A stretch of DNA of 32,060 bases from Natronoglomus mannanivorans (GCA_025517485.1 JAOPKB010000027.1:1-32060), one strand, 5' to 3'. Numbered from the stretch's first letter, positions 16,411 to 24,396 are shown. Translations and numbers: made by a program. Notes: generated from the letters alone by a model not told the origin.

Positions 16411-16689
16411 TCACTCGTCTCGAAGCGCCGTCGCGATCGCCTCGAGGTCCGCTTTCCGGAAGGGACTGGCAGCGTCGTCGGGATCGTCGTCGTCCAGAAC
16501 ACCGACCGTCCAGAGAATACCGGCACGCATCTGCGGTTTGGAGGGCAGCTCGTTCGTATCGATGTCGTAGCCGACGGCCCCACAGATCGCAGCGAGGGCT
16601 TCTTTCGTGAAGGCGGTCGATTCGACGCGCTCGTATCGTCCGACAGCCTGTCGGATGTCGTTCCGGAGGTCGTCGACGGTCGGTGACAT
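16411..16689 (-). CDS. Conserved-looking uncharacterised protein (92 aa)
   Basis: A soluble helical protein beginning MSPTVDDLRNDIRQAVGRYE, with regular G/C-ending codons and a compact amphipathic pattern (TKEALAAICGAVGYDID). I chose the ATG at 16689 because the upstream in-frame extension to 16731 is basic and less gene-like. No motif or family is recognised. It lies downstream of the CDC48 gene's opposite end, on the same strand, with its own spacing of about 120 bp. Confidence 0.65.
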   Translation of the reverse strand: MSPTVDDLRNDIRQAVGRYERVESTAFTKEALAAICGAVGYDIDTNELPSKPQMRAGILWTVGVLDDDDPDDAASPFRKADLEAIATALRDE

Positions 16690-16810
16690 ACGGAGCCTTC
16701 TCTCCGGGTTCGTTGTGTGCGTTTCGGTCACGTATCGACCTGTCCGCTCGAGACCGTGAACGCGTCGTCGACGAGCTACCCGAGTCGAGTCAGATCGGTC
16801 GCCACGGTCT

Positions 16811-19012
16811 CTACTCGACGTCCATCTCCTCGCGCGCTGCCTCGAGATGCCGGCGTTCGATCACGACGTCGTCCGCTCGCTCGTTGGCCTCTTCGGGGCC
16901 GTACTCGGTCGCGACCTCTCGGATCGCCTTCATCGAGGCGTCGCGGACGAGCGCCTCGAGGTCCGCGCCGGTGTACCCCTCGAGGTCCGCAGCGAGTTCG
17001 GTGACGTCGAGGTCGTCCGCCAGGGGTTTGCCGCGGGAGTGGACCTCGAGGATCTTCTCACGGGCCTCGAGATCGGGGTCGGGAACGAGGACGTGGGTGT
17101 CGAGGCGACCGGGGCGGAGCAGTGCGGGGTCGATGAAATCCTTGCGGTTGGTCGCGGCCAGCACGACCAGATTGGGGTTCTCGCGCATGCCGTCGAGTTC
17201 GGTCAGCAGTTGCGAGACCACTCGCTCGGTGACCTCGTGGTTCTCGCCGCGGGCGGCGGCGATGGCGTCGATTTCGTCGAAGAAGACGATCGACGGGGCG
17301 GCCTGGCGGGCGCGCTCGAAGACCTTCCGGATTGCCTTCTCGCTCTCGCCGACGTAGCGGTCGATGATCTCCGGGCCGTCGACGCGGACGAAGTTGACGT
17401 CGGTCTCCCCCGCCAACGCCCGTGCGAGCAAGGTCTTGCCGGTCCCGGGCGGGCCGTACAACAGCACGCCGGAGGGCGGCTCGGTGTTGGTCACCTCGAA
17501 CAGTCGATCGTACGTCAGCGGCCACTCGACCGACTCGCGAAGCGTCTGCTTTGCGTTCTCTAGACCGCCGACGTCCGAGAAGTCGGTGTTGGGCGACTCG
17601 GCGACGTACTCACGCATCGCGGAGGGTTCGACGCTCGCGAGTGCGGTGTCGAAGTCCGCTTTCGTCACTTTCGGATCGCGGTTCCACTCGAGGCGCTTTT
17701 CGGCGTCGGTCGGCCGCTTTCGGATCGCCGCCATCGCGGCTTCGCTCGCGACCGCGTCGAGGTCGGCACCGACGAAGCCGTGAGTTCGGGAGGCGATCTT
17801 CTCGACGTTCACGTCGTCGGCCAGGGGCATCCCGCGGGTGTGGACCTGCAGGATCTCTGTACGACCCGATTCGTCGGGGACGCCGATCTGGATCTCGCGG
17901 TCGAATCGGCCGCCGCGGCGCAGCGCCGGGTCCAGCGAGTCCACCCGGTTCGTGGCTCCGATGACGATCACCTCACCGCGGGCGTCCAGCCCGTCCATCA
18001 GCGTCAGCAACTGCCCGACGACGCGCCCCTCCGCGTCGGCGTCGTCGTCGCGTTTGCCCGCGATGGAGTCGATCTCGTCGAAGAAGACGATCGTCGGCGC
18101 CTCTTCGCGGGCGCGCTCGAAGATCTCGCGGAGCTTCTCCTCGGACTCGCCTTTGTACTTCGACATGATCTCCGGCCCGGAGACGGTGACGAAGTGGGCG
18201 TCGACTTCGTTGGCGACCGCGCGGGCGATCAGCGTCTTCCCGGTGCCCGGCGGCCCGTAGAGCAAGACCCCCGACGGCGGATCGACGCCCAGCCGCTGAA
18301 ACAGTTCGGGCTCCGAGAGCGGCAGTTCGATCATCTCGCGGACCAATTCGAGTTCCTCGTCGAGGCCGCCGATGTCCTCGTAGGTCACGCCGGAGGGACT
18401 CGGGTCGAGGTCGCCCTCGCCGTCACGCGTTCGCCCGGCTCCGCCACTCGTTTCGGCGTCGCCCGTGTTCTCACGACCGCCGGCTCCCTCGCCTGATCCG
18501 TCGTCGAAGACGAGGATGGTCGTCGAACTCGAGATCCGGACGTCGCCGGCTGGATCGGTTTCGACGACCTTGAAGGGGTCGCTGGCGACGCCCTCGATTC
18601 GGATCTGCTCGCCGGTCCGGATGGGCCGGTTACGGAGTTTCTTGTTCGCGACCCGTTCTGCGAGTCGCGATTCGGCGTCCGTCAGTGACGGTGGCGGCGA
18701 GAGCGTCACGGTGTTGGCCTCGCGGATGCTCGATTTGTCCTTGGTGCGGACGGTGACGCTGTCGCCGACGTGGACGCCGGCGTTCGCGCGGGTGTCGCCG
18801 TCGATCTGGACGACGTGTTCGGGAACGGCGGGGTCTGCGGGCCACATCTTGGCGACGGTCGTCTGCTCGCCGCTGATGACGACTGTGTCGCCGCTCAGGA
18901 CACCGAGTTGCCGTCGTGCCATCTCGGGGATGCGTGCGACCCCTCGACCGGCGTCGCGTTTCTCTGCGGCCCGGACATTGAGGGTGACAGTTCCGGGTTC
19001 CGACTCGCTCAT
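16811..19012 (-). CDS. cdcH: CDC48/VCP-type AAA+ ATPase
   Basis: This 733-residue double-AAA ATPase is the archaeal CDC48/p97, which unfolds proteins and feeds them to the proteasome. An N-domain (about 1-190, double-psi barrel then the four-stranded part) precedes D1 and D2. Each carries GPPGTGKT and FFDEID (Walker A and B) plus the arginine-finger region (LRRGGRFDREI, LRPGRLDTHV). A Ser/Gly/Asp-rich linker separates N and D1. The start MSESEPGTVTLNV at 19012 matches the family; the upstream in-frame ATG at 19066 adds a non-conserved basic stub. The gene stands alone. Confidence 0.95.
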   Translation of the reverse strand: MSESEPGTVTLNVRAAEKRDAGRGVARIPEMARRQLGVLSGDTVVISGEQTTVAKMWPADPAVPEHVVQIDGDTRANAGVHVGDSVTVRTKDKSSIREANTVTLSPPPSLTDAESRLAERVANKKLRNRPIRTGEQIRIEGVASDPFKVVETDPAGDVRISSSTTILVFDDGSGEGAGGRENTGDAETSGGAGRTRDGEGDLDPSPSGVTYEDIGGLDEELELVREMIELPLSEPELFQRLGVDPPSGVLLYGPPGTGKTLIARAVANEVDAHFVTVSGPEIMSKYKGESEEKLREIFERAREEAPTIVFFDEIDSIAGKRDDDADAEGRVVGQLLTLMDGLDARGEVIVIGATNRVDSLDPALRRGGRFDREIQIGVPDESGRTEILQVHTRGMPLADDVNVEKIASRTHGFVGADLDAVASEAAMAAIRKRPTDAEKRLEWNRDPKVTKADFDTALASVEPSAMREYVAESPNTDFSDVGGLENAKQTLRESVEWPLTYDRLFEVTNTEPPSGVLLYGPPGTGKTLLARALAGETDVNFVRVDGPEIIDRYVGESEKAIRKVFERARQAAPSIVFFDEIDAIAAARGENHEVTERVVSQLLTELDGMRENPNLVVLAATNRKDFIDPALLRPGRLDTHVLVPDPDLEAREKILEVHSRGKPLADDLDVTELAADLEGYTGADLEALVRDASMKAIREVATEYGPEEANERADDVVIERRHLEAAREEMDVE

Positions 19013-19159
19013 AGCCTTCCCTTTCGTCCCATCGGTCTTGAGAATTTCCCTCCAGTCGCCCAACATTTTCTCCTGGCGACGAACTCGACACTGTCGAGCA
19101 CCACCCGGTCAGACGAAACCGGAGAAACGCCTTTGCCGCCGGCGCTCCTCTATACCCCC

Positions 19160-19294
19160 ATGGTGGTCCAAACACAGCGGGACGACGCCACGTGGTACGA
19201 GTGCGAAGACTGTGGGTTGCTGTTCGACGACCAGTCGGACGCACAGGAACACGAAGAACATTGCGACGCGGAGGGCCCGTCGTACATTCAGTAA
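19160..19294 (+). CDS. Tiny C2H2-like zinc-finger protein (44 aa; DUF7128-like)
   Basis: A 44-residue protein beginning MVVQTQRDDATWYECEDCG. The finger has Cys-x2-Cys (YECEDC) and, after 16 residues, His-x3-His-Cys (EHEEHC), a compact C2H2-type zinc site. Such micro-zinc-finger proteins are common in haloarchaea, and this one resembles what I recall as DUF7128, including the ending GPSYIQ. It is divergent from cdcH with a 147-bp gap. A DNA- or protein-binding role is likely but unproven. The longer frame upstream overlaps cdcH antisense and is not coding. Confidence 0.8.
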   Translation: MVVQTQRDDATWYECEDCGLLFDDQSDAQEHEEHCDAEGPSYIQ

Positions 19295-19457
19295 CGATCC
19301 GACCGACGCACACGAATTCGAACACGGAAGCGGGCACCCGCAGTATCGTCTCCGTCGTCAGTACACGGGCTGGGCTCCGAACGGACCGGGTGGGACCGAC
19401 TCTGTGACGGCCACTCGAGACACACTTTGATAAGTGCAGAGCGAGTACACGTAGCAA

Positions 19458-19919
19458 ATGCGCCCGATGTGGAAGAATCTTCTCTGGCAACTGCTCGGGG
19501 TCCTCTGTTATCTCGCCGGGATGCTCGTCTTCCTCGTCCTCATCATCGACGTCTATCTGTCTCCACCGGCGAACTCGATCGAGAACCTCTCGAGCGAGCA
19601 CATTCCGTTTTTCGGGGTGAGCTTCCTCCTGATCGTTCTCGGACGGTACGTCAGTTACCGGTTCGGTGCAGAGATCGGCTTCGGCTCGATGGGTTCCGGC
19701 GGCTATCACTCACAGCCACGCTCACAGGCCGGGGACCAGTCACAGGCCCAGTCGGTCCTCGCGAAGTACGGCTACCGGGATTCGTCCGACCCGGAGACCG
19801 ACGAACTGCCCTACGAGTACGAAGACGGGGACGTCTACATCACCTGCCAGAACTGTGATACCCGGAACGAACAGGAGTTCGACTACTGCGAGAACTGTGC
19901 CGCGAAACTTCCGGAGTGA
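19458..19919 (+). CDS. Membrane protein with C-terminal zinc ribbon
   Basis: This 153-residue protein has two hydrophobic helices near the N-terminus (about 8-33 and 50-66), a flexible Gln/Ser-rich middle, and a zinc ribbon at the end (ITCQNCDTRNEQEFDYCENC, two Cys-x2-Cys pairs). The topology suggests a membrane-anchored protein with a cytoplasmic metal-binding tail. A TATA-like CTTTGATAAG is centred about 28 nt before the ATG. An in-frame ATG three codons later is possible. Function is unknown. Confidence 0.75.
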   Translation: MRPMWKNLLWQLLGVLCYLAGMLVFLVLIIDVYLSPPANSIENLSSEHIPFFGVSFLLIVLGRYVSYRFGAEIGFGSMGSGGYHSQPRSQAGDQSQAQSVLAKYGYRDSSDPETDELPYEYEDGDVYITCQNCDTRNEQEFDYCENCAAKLPE

Positions 19920-19955
19920 GCCGTCTGGGACTCCAGTCGCTTTGGTCCGCTCCAG

Positions 19956-20201
19956 TCACTCGAGCCGCGCTCGATGCTCCGCAACGAGGTCGGCGGCCTG
20001 TTCGCGGGTCTGGGTCTCCTCCCACCGGACTTGCTCACCGTCTCCGTAGGCCAGTGCGGTCTTGAGTTCGTCACGCAAGACGCCGGAATCGACCGCGAGT
20101 ACCGTCCCCGACCCGTCGCCGAGTTCGTAGACGCCGAGTCGGTCGGGGGCGCGAGCGACGGTCGATCGATCGAGGTCTCGCCAGGGTTTTCGAAGTGGCA
20201 T
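19956..20201 (-). CDS. Small haloarchaeal protein (81 aa; DUF7508-like)
   Basis: Begins MPLRKPWRDLDRSTVARAPD and contains RLGVYELGDGSGTVLAV. The GVYEL segment is faintly like the start of a GIY-YIG fold, but no catalytic set is complete. It follows the DUF5796 gene by 9 bp on the same strand, so the two are probably co-transcribed and perhaps translationally coupled. The family name is from memory; function unknown. Confidence 0.7.
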   Translation of the reverse strand: MPLRKPWRDLDRSTVARAPDRLGVYELGDGSGTVLAVDSGVLRDELKTALAYGDGEQVRWEETQTREQAADLVAEHRARLE

Positions 20202-20210
20202 CGCTGTGAA

Positions 20211-20720
20211 TTACGAGGTTTCGTTCGGCGTTTCGGGTTCGTCTGTCTCTGCCTTCGCCTCTCCCGCTACGTCTTCGTCTTCGTCCTCGTCCGCCGTCTC
20301 ACCGACGATCTCGTAGGCGTGCTCGCTCATCTCGTCCTCCGCGAAGACGAACACTCGACCGTCGACCAGTTCCATCTCGGCCTCGACGATGATCGAGTAC
20401 CCCTCCGTGGAGACGGTGACGCCCGGGAACAACTCCTCTTCGTCGGTCGACTCGAGCATGACCCGACCGACGCCGGTCGACTCGAGGATGTCGTCGTGGG
20501 TGTTGCGGTCGTTGACGTACGTCATCACGCCCTCGACGCCGTCGGGGTCGGTGACGAGAACGTGGACCTCCTTGCCGGGTGGCGTGCGGATCGACTCCTC
20601 GACGGGTCTGGGAACACCGTTGTAGAAGGTTTCCCGCCCGTCGAGGTACGTGACGACGACGCCGCCGTCGACGAGCTCGACGCCAAGCGTACTGGGTGCG
20701 ACGTTGTTGCGAGCGCTCAT
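20211..20720 (-). CDS. DUF5796 family protein
   Basis: This 169-residue haloarchaeal protein begins MSARNNVAPSTLGVELVDGG. It has a beta-rich body (VVVTYLDGRETFYNGVP, VHVLVTDPDGVEGVMTYVND) and a long acidic tail of Glu/Asp repeats from about residue 145. It has no catalytic motif, signal or membrane segment. The start at 20720 is chosen because the frame upstream is antisense to the shikimate kinase gene. It is the first gene of a two-gene operon with the 81-residue protein and divergent from shikimate kinase (153 bp apart). The family is assigned by sequence memory; function unknown. Confidence 0.8.
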   Translation of the reverse strand: MSARNNVAPSTLGVELVDGGVVVTYLDGRETFYNGVPRPVEESIRTPPGKEVHVLVTDPDGVEGVMTYVNDRNTHDDILESTGVGRVMLESTDEEELFPGVTVSTEGYSIIVEAEMELVDGRVFVFAEDEMSEHAYEIVGETADEDEDEDVAGEAKAETDEPETPNETS

Positions 20721-20843
20721 TGGCGGTGGTTGGACGGCGCGGGGGAAAAGCGGTGCGTTCTGGGTGGTTCGGGGAGACGGCGATTTCGATGCCGACAGCA
20801 CCACACTCCCGACTGGCCCCTCGCCGAGCGACGAACCGCCAGC

Positions 20844-20852
20844 CGTAAATAC
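20844..20852 (+). promoter_or_regulatory. TATA box of the shikimate kinase gene
   Basis: CGTAAATAC is centred 26 nt before the ATG at 20874, predicting a leaderless transcript that probably continues into chorismate mutase. Confidence 0.55.
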
Positions 20853-20873
20853 GCCCTGCGAGAGAGTGCCACT

Positions 20874-21746
20874 ATGGACGGCCGGGCCGTAGCCCCCGCT
20901 GCTGGAACGGTGCTCAACGCACTCGCAACCGGCACGGGCTCTGCATTCGCCATCGACCTCGAGACGACAGCCACGGTCGAACTCACCGACGACGGAACCG
21001 TCAGCGGCGAGATCGCCGAGAACCCGGACGCGGACGCCGAGCTGATTGAACGCGCCGCCGAGCTCACACTCGAGCGCCACGCCGAGGACGCCGGTCTGGA
21101 GCACGCGACCGTCGGGGCACGGATCCACACGGAGAGTGCGGTCCCGATGGCCTCTGGACTGAAGAGTTCGAGCGCGGCGGCCAACGCCACCGTACTGGCG
21201 ACCCTCGACGCCCTCGAGATCGCCGACGCGGTCGACCGCGTCGACGCCTGTCTCCTCGGCGTGCAGGCGGCCCGCGACGCCGGCGTGACGGTTACCGGTG
21301 CCTTCGACGACGCGAGCGCGAGCATGCTCGGCGGCGTGACGGTCACCGACAACACGAACGACGAGTTGCTGGCCCGCGAGGCGATCGACTGGTCGGCGTT
21401 AGTCTACACCCCGCCGGAGCAATCGTTCAGCGCCGACGCCGACGTCTCGGCCTGCGAGCGAATCGCCCCGATGGCCGACCTCGTCGAAGAACTCGCTCTC
21501 GACGGACGCTACGGCGAGGCGATGACCGTCAACGGGTTCGCCTTCTGTGGCGCCCTCGAGTTCTCTTCGGGGCCGATGATCGACGCCCTCCCGACCGCCG
21601 ACGGCGTTTCGCTGTCGGGAACCGGGCCGAGCTACGTGGCGGTCGGCGACGAGGACGCCCTCGAGGACGTTCGAGCGGCGTGGAGCCAGCGCGAGGGAAC
21701 GACGCGACTCCTGCAGACGCGAAACGACGGGACGAAGACGGTTTGA
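20874..21746 (+). CDS. aroK: Archaeal (GHMP-type) shikimate kinase
   Basis: This 290-residue enzyme phosphorylates shikimate at the 3-OH on the path to chorismate. It is the archaeal GHMP-kinase form, unrelated to the bacterial P-loop enzyme. The ATP-binding motif PMASGLKSSSAAANAT is at residues 91-106. The family's C-terminal glycine loop (SLSGTGPSYVAVG) is present. The start at 20874 fits the TATA box. Chorismate mutase follows after 39 bp, a pairing expected for aromatic amino acid synthesis. Confidence 0.92.
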   Translation: MDGRAVAPAAGTVLNALATGTGSAFAIDLETTATVELTDDGTVSGEIAENPDADAELIERAAELTLERHAEDAGLEHATVGARIHTESAVPMASGLKSSSAAANATVLATLDALEIADAVDRVDACLLGVQAARDAGVTVTGAFDDASASMLGGVTVTDNTNDELLAREAIDWSALVYTPPEQSFSADADVSACERIAPMADLVEELALDGRYGEAMTVNGFAFCGALEFSSGPMIDALPTADGVSLSGTGPSYVAVGDEDALEDVRAAWSQREGTTRLLQTRNDGTKTV

Positions 21747-21785
21747 GGTAGTGAGCGTGCGAAGACCAGAACACAAGATAAAGAT

Positions 21786-22091
21786 ATGACTCGAGAGACA
21801 GAGAACACAGCTACGATGGACGAAACGGACCTCGATGCCCTTCGCGAGGAGATTCAGGAGATCGACCAGGACATCGTCGAGTTGATCGCACGACGGACCT
21901 ACGTCGCCGATACGATCGCGCAGGTCAAAGCAGAGGAGAATCTGCCGACGACCGACGAGCAACAGGAAGAGCGGGTGATGGAGCGGGCGGGAGAGAATGC
22001 GGATCGGTTCGACGTCGACGCGAACCTCGTGAAGGCGATTTTCCGGTTACTCATCGAGTTGAACAAGGTGGAGCAAAGAGAGAACCGGTAG
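21786..22091 (+). CDS. Chorismate mutase (AroQ type)
   Basis: A 101-residue all-helical chorismate mutase that converts chorismate to prephenate for Phe/Tyr synthesis. Signature residues are in LDALREEIQEIDQDIVELIA and RRTYVADTIAQVK. The C-terminal helix FRLLIELNKVEQRENR completes the fold, so the gene is intact. A second ATG ten codons in (21816) could also be the start. It is co-directional with shikimate kinase. Its last ten or so codons recur, degenerate, at 22.89, 23.90 and 24.74 kb, between toxin-antitoxin operons (see findings). Confidence 0.9.
   Translation: MTRETENTATMDETDLDALREEIQEIDQDIVELIARRTYVADTIAQVKAEENLPTTDEQQEERVMERAGENADRFDVDANLVKAIFRLLIELNKVEQRENR
22053..22078 (+). repeat. 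Chorismate mutase 3'-end repeat, copy 1 (in the gene)
   Basis: The reference copy, inside the intact gene. Its core TGAACAAGGTGGAGCAAAG (22060-22078) is repeated exactly at 22894-22912. Extending left to 22053 keeps 24 of 26 positions identical. Confidence 0.9.
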
Positions 22092-22106
22092 CAGCTACTC
22101 TACCGG
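22085..22106 (+). terminator. Hairpin overlapping the chorismate mutase stop
   Basis: CCGGTAG (22085-22091) and CTACCGG (22100-22106) form a perfect 7-bp stem with an 8-nt loop spanning the stop codon. Only a short T-run (ATGATTT) follows. It could end transcription between the convergent chorismate mutase and vapC genes. Confidence 0.45.
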
Positions 22107-22116
22107 ATGATTTCCA

Positions 22117-22509
22117 CTAGTACGACCGTACTTCGAGGTCATCGACACGGTTGAAATGTTTGGTATTTCTCGTGATAATCGGTTCATCGTTCAGGAGGGC
22201 AGTTGCTGCGATAATACAATCCTCCCGCTCGATCTGTTTGCCGCCGTTGATTAGTTCACCGGAGAGTTTCCCGGCTTTTCGCATTACGGCCTGGTCGGCA
22301 CTTACCACGTGCTTCGTTTCCAGTACGTCGAGGATACGTTCTCGTTTCGTTTCTGGCGCTTGTGAACGGGCGACTCCCTCGTAGAGTTCGAGCACCGTTA
22401 CGGAGGATACTTTCTGTGGCCGTGATTCCTTCTCAACGATGCCGAGAAGCCGTTTTGCGTTTTCGTCTCCACGTAACAGGTCGATGATAAACGATGTATC
22501 CTGAATCAT
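22117..22509 (-). CDS. vapC: PIN-domain toxin VapC
   Basis: A 130-residue PIN-domain ribonuclease, the toxin of a type II toxin-antitoxin pair. The acidic active-site residues are visible: Asp4 (MIQDTSFIIDLL), Glu41 (TVLELYEG), Asp97 (EREDCIIAATAL), with TRNTKHF near 113 as the fourth site. Length is normal for VapC. Its ATG overlaps the antitoxin stop by 4 nt, so the two are translationally coupled. Codon use is more AT-rich than neighbouring chromosomal genes, consistent with transfer. It is the first of three TA pairs in a row. Confidence 0.92.
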   Translation of the reverse strand: MIQDTSFIIDLLRGDENAKRLLGIVEKESRPQKVSSVTVLELYEGVARSQAPETKRERILDVLETKHVVSADQAVMRKAGKLSGELINGGKQIEREDCIIAATALLNDEPIITRNTKHFNRVDDLEVRSY

Positions 22510-22766
22510 TCCGCCTTCCTGTTACCAACAGCTTCGTCTAGCTCCGCTGTGAGGCGGTTACTCCGTTCTTTGGACCGAGTGCGCCCCTCCTCGATAGCGC
22601 TTTCGAGGTCCGTAGCCTCCTCCTCGGAGAGGATACCTGCGACTTCATTCCACGACCGTTCTCCTGCGAGGCGTTTGACGGTTTCACTGAAGCTCTCCCC
22701 TTCTTTCTTTCGAGCCTTCAACCGCTCGTAGGCTTCTTCGTCGAGTGAAATCGTTTTCGTCGCCAT
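22506..22766 (-). CDS. vapB: Antitoxin VapB
   Basis: An 86-residue antitoxin with an N-terminal ribbon-helix-helix-like segment, MATKTISLDEEAYERLKARK, then FSETVKRLAG, and a charged C-terminal tail that would wrap the toxin. This is the archaeal DUF217/VapB type. The ATG at 22766 is chosen over one eight codons upstream because a TATA box is centred about 30 nt before it and the family begins MATKTISLD. It overlaps vapC by 4 nt. Autoregulation by the VapBC complex is typical of the family. Confidence 0.88.
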   Translation of the reverse strand: MATKTISLDEEAYERLKARKKEGESFSETVKRLAGERSWNEVAGILSEEEATDLESAIEEGRTRSKERSNRLTAELDEAVGNRKAE

Positions 22767-22790
22767 TGTAATACACAGTACTACATGCAT

Positions 22791-22800
22791 ACTTAAAAAA
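22791..22800 (-). promoter_or_regulatory. TATA box of vapBC
   Basis: Minus-strand TTTTTTAAGT lies about 25-34 nt before the vapB start. Between it and the gene, GTAGTACTGTGTATTACA contains TAC/GTA half-sites that might bind the VapB dimer; that part is inference. Confidence 0.5.
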
Positions 22801-22886
22801 GGATTGCGTATATATCGTGCTTGTTACGAACGGTGAACGACCGGCTGGAAAAGCGGCTAAGTACGTAGAACTGTGTAACGTAAGTT

Positions 22887-22922
22887 ATCGGGCTGAACAA
22901 GGTGGAGCAAAGGGATAGTAGA
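22887..22922 (+). repeat. Chorismate mutase 3'-end repeat, copy 2
   Basis: TGAACAAGGTGGAGCAAAG (22894-22912) is identical to the gene's own 3' end. Read in frame it gives IGLNKVEQRDSR against IELNKVEQRENR in the gene. It lies 128 bp upstream of vapB and 834 bp from copy 1, so the vapBC operon sits exactly between two copies. A short hairpin with a T-tract (22923-22941) follows. Confidence 0.85.
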
Positions 22923-23073
22923 TCGCACTAAGCGAGTTTTTGAAAGCGTGTATCGCGTGATTCACACTCAGAAATCTTCCGGTTGTTGTTCGGTTGGTCG
23001 TATCGAGTGTATGAGCTGTGATCGATCACCGGAGCCAGCGGAACTACACGTGTGTATCGAACACCGTATGCAT

Positions 23074-23174
23074 CCGCTCGCGAAGCGAGCGGTTCACCGC
23101 CTGCGAGGCCGAAGGCCGAGCAGTCGGCCTTTTTCATCGACGTTTTTGCGGCGAGTGGTTCGCCTTGGCGAACC
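23074..23174. repeat. Cluster of three perfect hairpins
   Basis: CCGCTCGC-GAA-GCGAGCGG (23074-23092), AGGCCGA-GCAG-TCGGCCT followed by TTTT (23113-23134) and GGTTCGCC-TT-GGCGAACC (23157-23174) lie within 101 bp. The middle one looks like an intrinsic terminator on the plus strand. The cluster lies between repeat copy 2 and mazF. It resembles dispersed palindromic elements of halophiles; that comparison is from memory. Confidence 0.7.
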
Positions 23175-23219
23175 CGAGGCGGAAAAAGTTCGTTCCCTAT
23201 ACAGATCACAGCAGATACG

Positions 23220-23573
23220 TCAGTCAAGTCCGAGACTCAGTTTTAACGCTTCGTCCACCGCCTCCATCGTTTCTGTGTCGAGGCTTCCAAGCACCGAGTG
23301 AATCCGTTTTTCGATGGAGACGACACGAATTTGATCGAGGCGAACAGACGAATCCTCCTCGAACGGCGACTCTGTTGCTTCGACGAGAACCTCGAATGGA
23401 TAACCTCGATACGTCCCTGTCGCAGGGGCAACGATAGTCGTACTGGCATTTTTGTTCCCAACGTCGTTCTGGACAACCACTGCGGGACGGGTTTTCTTCA
23501 TCTCGTGGCCTTCCGCAGTATCGAGTCGAACGATAACAACGTCACCGCGACGAATTTCCGAGTCCTCGCTCAT
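23220..23573 (-). CDS. mazF: MazF/PemK-type toxin
   Basis: A 117-residue mRNA-cleaving endoribonuclease toxin. Family landmarks are the N-terminal RRGDVVIVRLD, MKKTRPAVVVQND and TIVAPATG, the last being the strand with the catalytic Thr region. Length is normal. Its ATG overlaps the stop of the preceding antitoxin gene by 4 nt. It is the second TA pair in the island, in the same orientation as vapBC. Expected regulation is by the antitoxin-toxin complex at the promoter upstream of the antitoxin. Confidence 0.92.
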   Translation of the reverse strand: MSEDSEIRRGDVVIVRLDTAEGHEMKKTRPAVVVQNDVGNKNASTTIVAPATGTYRGYPFEVLVEATESPFEEDSSVRLDQIRVVSIEKRIHSVLGSLDTETMEAVDEALKLSLGLD

Positions 23574-23809
23574 TTATCCAGCCCGTCCCACGCCTCGTCC
23601 GATGCTTCGTCCAACTCTTCTGCAAGCTCTTCCGCACTCTCAGATGCCTCGCGGTACGCAGCAGCCAGTTCATCTTCGTTGGGATGGTCAGATTCTACCT
23701 CGACGACGGCGACGGTCACACGCTTGTTCGCGTACTCCGTTCCGAGATAAATTCGACCTCGGTCATCGGTCTCGTTAGTTTGTAGGTCCCGAGCATCTAC
23801 TTTCGTCAT
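23570..23809 (-). CDS. MazE-like antitoxin
   Basis: A 79-residue acidic protein. The N-terminal part (DDRGRIYLGTEYANKRVTVAVVE) has the swapped-hairpin AbrB/MazE character that binds DNA as a dimer. The Glu/Ala/Ser-rich C-terminal half is the likely toxin-binding tail. The 4-nt overlap with mazF and the TATA box 28 nt before its ATG make this a self-contained operon. Assignment rests mostly on context plus the N-terminal motif. Confidence 0.8.
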   Translation of the reverse strand: MTKVDARDLQTNETDDRGRIYLGTEYANKRVTVAVVEVESDHPNEDELAAAYREASESAEELAEELDEASDEAWDGLDK

Positions 23810-23830
23810 GTTACCGACTTTGACCCACTG

Positions 23831-23844
23831 CTGAATAAGTATTG
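23831..23844 (-). promoter_or_regulatory. TATA box and repeats of the mazEF operon
   Basis: Minus-strand CAATACTTATTCAG is centred 28 nt before the antitoxin ATG. Just upstream, GTGGGTAATAGTGGGCAATA is a direct repeat, GTGGG(T/C)AATA, and GTGGGTC recurs downstream; these may be antitoxin-binding sites. Confidence 0.5.
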
Positions 23845-23900
23845 CCCACTATTACCCACAGCAGATATTTTCTGTGACTCGTATCATGGATTTCAGCTAC

Positions 23901-23930
23901 CTGAACAACGTGGAACCGCGCGAGAATCGC
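23901..23930 (+). repeat. Chorismate mutase 3'-end repeat, copy 3 (diverged)
   Basis: Read in the plus frame this stretch gives LNNVEPRENR against LNKVEQRENR at the end of chorismate mutase (8 of 10 residues). About 19 of 26 bases match, and several differences are synonymous. It lies 92 bp upstream of the mazEF antitoxin, so mazEF is bracketed by copies 2 and 3. The pattern of differences suggests descent from a related gene rather than chance. Confidence 0.7.
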
Positions 23931-24009
23931 TCAATGCGCTGTTTTTGCGGGTCTCGATCAATATCACTCATGATAACTGGGAGCAACACGATGGTCTTTC
24001 AATTCGAGG

Positions 24010-24396
24010 TCATCCCCTGTCGGTCGGTTCGAGTGGGACTCGTTCTACTTCGATGTCTTCGTAATCTTTCTCGGAAGAGAGTACGTCCATCCCTCGCGTT
24101 TCTGCAGTCGCTGCGTGGAACGCGTCGAACGGCGTCATTCCCTCATCGTAGTAGTTGACGGCTTTCAGCACTACCTGTTTCTCTTCTTCGTTCCGCACAG
24201 AGACGAGTTCGAGTAGGTTCGCCACCAGCGGAACGTAGTCGAACTCGTAGCGCTCTCGCACGAGGAGTAATTCGAGATACGAAAACGGTGACGCTTCGAC
24301 GTCGTACTCGACGAGGGCGTCCTCTGCGGAGCCCTGCACCCAACCGGAGTCTTTCGCGAGTGCAAGCAGGAAATCCGTCTCGACGTACACCGTCAT
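24010..24396 (-). CDS. PIN-domain toxin (VapC-like)
   Basis: A 128-residue PIN-domain protein with Asp8 (YVETDFLLAL), Glu42 (YLELLLVRE), Asp91 (MTPFDAFHAATA) and Asp111 (SSEKDYEDI) as the acidic cluster. It is a likely toxic ribonuclease of a third TA pair. Its ATG overlaps, by ATGA, the stop codon of an AbrB-type antitoxin frame that is broken by a one-base shift. The toxin frame itself is intact. If the antitoxin is truly broken, the toxin may be poorly translated, inactive, or neutralised by another antitoxin. Confidence 0.88.
   Translation of the reverse strand: MTVYVETDFLLALAKDSGWVQGSAEDALVEYDVEASPFSYLELLLVRERYEFDYVPLVANLLELVSVRNEEEKQVVLKAVNYYDEGMTPFDAFHAATAETRGMDVLSSEKDYEDIEVERVPLEPTDRG

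Noticed and set aside
22928..23227. 99-codon minus-strand frame over the hairpin cluster
   Set aside because: The frame consists of translated palindromes (RQGEPLA-type peptides) and has no promoter; better explained as a repeat element.
23964..24014. Apparent VapC C-terminal relic (DDLELKDHRV) just after the PIN toxin
   Set aside because: The shared GATGACCTCGAA is only 12 bp and overlaps the toxin's own end; too short to separate from chance.
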